A DNA stretch of 64,000 bases from Heligmosomoides polygyrus polygyrus (Eukaryota > Nematoda > Chromadorea > Rhabditida > Heligmosomidae). Shown piece after piece: positions 63,656 to 64,000 of this stretch. Location of the stretch: positions 44,751,139 through 44,815,138 of the forward strand of contig OX377204.1 in assembly GCA_947396885.1 (NCBI GenBank), written 5' to 3'. Both the position numbers and the translations under genes were made by a program. Position 1 is the stretch's first letter; each line of letters starts with the position of its first letter. The notes beneath the pieces are model-generated. The model made no database searches. It saw only the letters and a program-made list of their open reading frames with translations, and was not told the DNA's origin.

Positions 63656-64000
63656 AAATTGAAAGACGAGAGAAGGGTCACTTTTCGCGATTCTACATAA
63701 GCAGCCCAGAGACTCTGCACCAACGCATCGCTATTATATACATACGTCATGGAGAGGAGGCAGCGTAATTCAAGAAGGGAAGTCCTAGAATGGCCATCTG
63801 CTGATACATTTATGCTTCCGTTGCCGGCCTCTGGACAAATACAGTCATGAACAACATCCATGTCAAATACGACAGCTTCGTGACCACTTCCAGACATAGC
63901 TAATGGAGTCGAGAGCTTGAAGACTGCCGAGAGGTGTCTGTCTCCGTAAACTCTCGTGCTAGTACTCCAGGGGAAGCAGGGCGAGCATCAGCAATTACTA
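63656..64000. other. Unassigned right edge
   Basis: A minus-strand open frame of 89 codons (63628-63897) overlaps the repeat fragment and shows no recognised domain. Nothing else seen. Confidence 0.4.

Noticed and set aside
1..64000. Spliced-leader RNA or rRNA genes
   Set aside because: I looked for the nematode SL1 leader string and for rRNA-like blocks while reading and saw none.

Overview
This window looks like repeat-rich chromosome from a multicellular animal, most likely a nematode. The pointers are an RTE-type LINE with a tiny ORF1, tRNA-Gly-primed LTR elements (one carrying a phlebovirus-type envelope glycoprotein), many mariner relics, and nematode-style TTTCAG splice acceptors. I recognise no conserved single-copy host gene and no bacterial feature. 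Nearly everything identifiable is a mobile element or its debris, often nested.

Layout. 1-4069 and 8109-12448 are two copies of one segment, each holding a decayed mariner and an older RTE reverse-transcriptase relic. Copy 1 ends at a 200-N gap (4070-4269). Between and after the copies lie three members of a hAT-like family with CGGATAACGG subterminal repeats (4389-5829, 15488-16759, 25065-25868; the first two have exact 8-bp target duplications). The same stretch holds Penelope-like GIY-YIG debris, tRNA-derived SINE pieces, a fold-back element (12854-13941), a piggyBac-like mini-element (23642-24278) and clusters of TTCGAA motifs. 26-37 kb holds at least five mariner relics, one with both ends and TA target sites (28854-30102). 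It ends with an inverted-repeat element carrying tRNA-like sequence in both arms (36867-37683).

38-42 kb holds a truncated RTE 3' end and then a full-length but broken RTE element (38961-42100). A second, much better preserved copy lies at 60218-63381 with a 12-bp target duplication. Both begin exactly at a sequence that folds as an HDV-like self-cleaving ribozyme. 42-49 kb has minisatellites, a near-perfect 2.3-kb palindromic fold-back element, Penelope-like and CR1-like relics, and a 135-bp MITE.

50267-60153 is best read as one LTR retrotransposon: 5-bp target duplication ATTTC, related LTRs, and a primer-binding site touching the 5' LTR. Its interior has an env-like gene in three pieces and a CCHC zinc-knuckle gene with an intron, but no pol. 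The env gene is split by a second, reverse-oriented LTR element (51047-53250, target duplication CCGAT) and by a fold-back hAT-like element (53763-56877, target duplication CTTCAGGA). In both LTR elements, homology to tRNA-Gly at the primer site runs across nearly the whole tRNA instead of the usual 8-18 nt. The tRNA-length primer sites and the RTE ribozymes are the two most interesting observations here.
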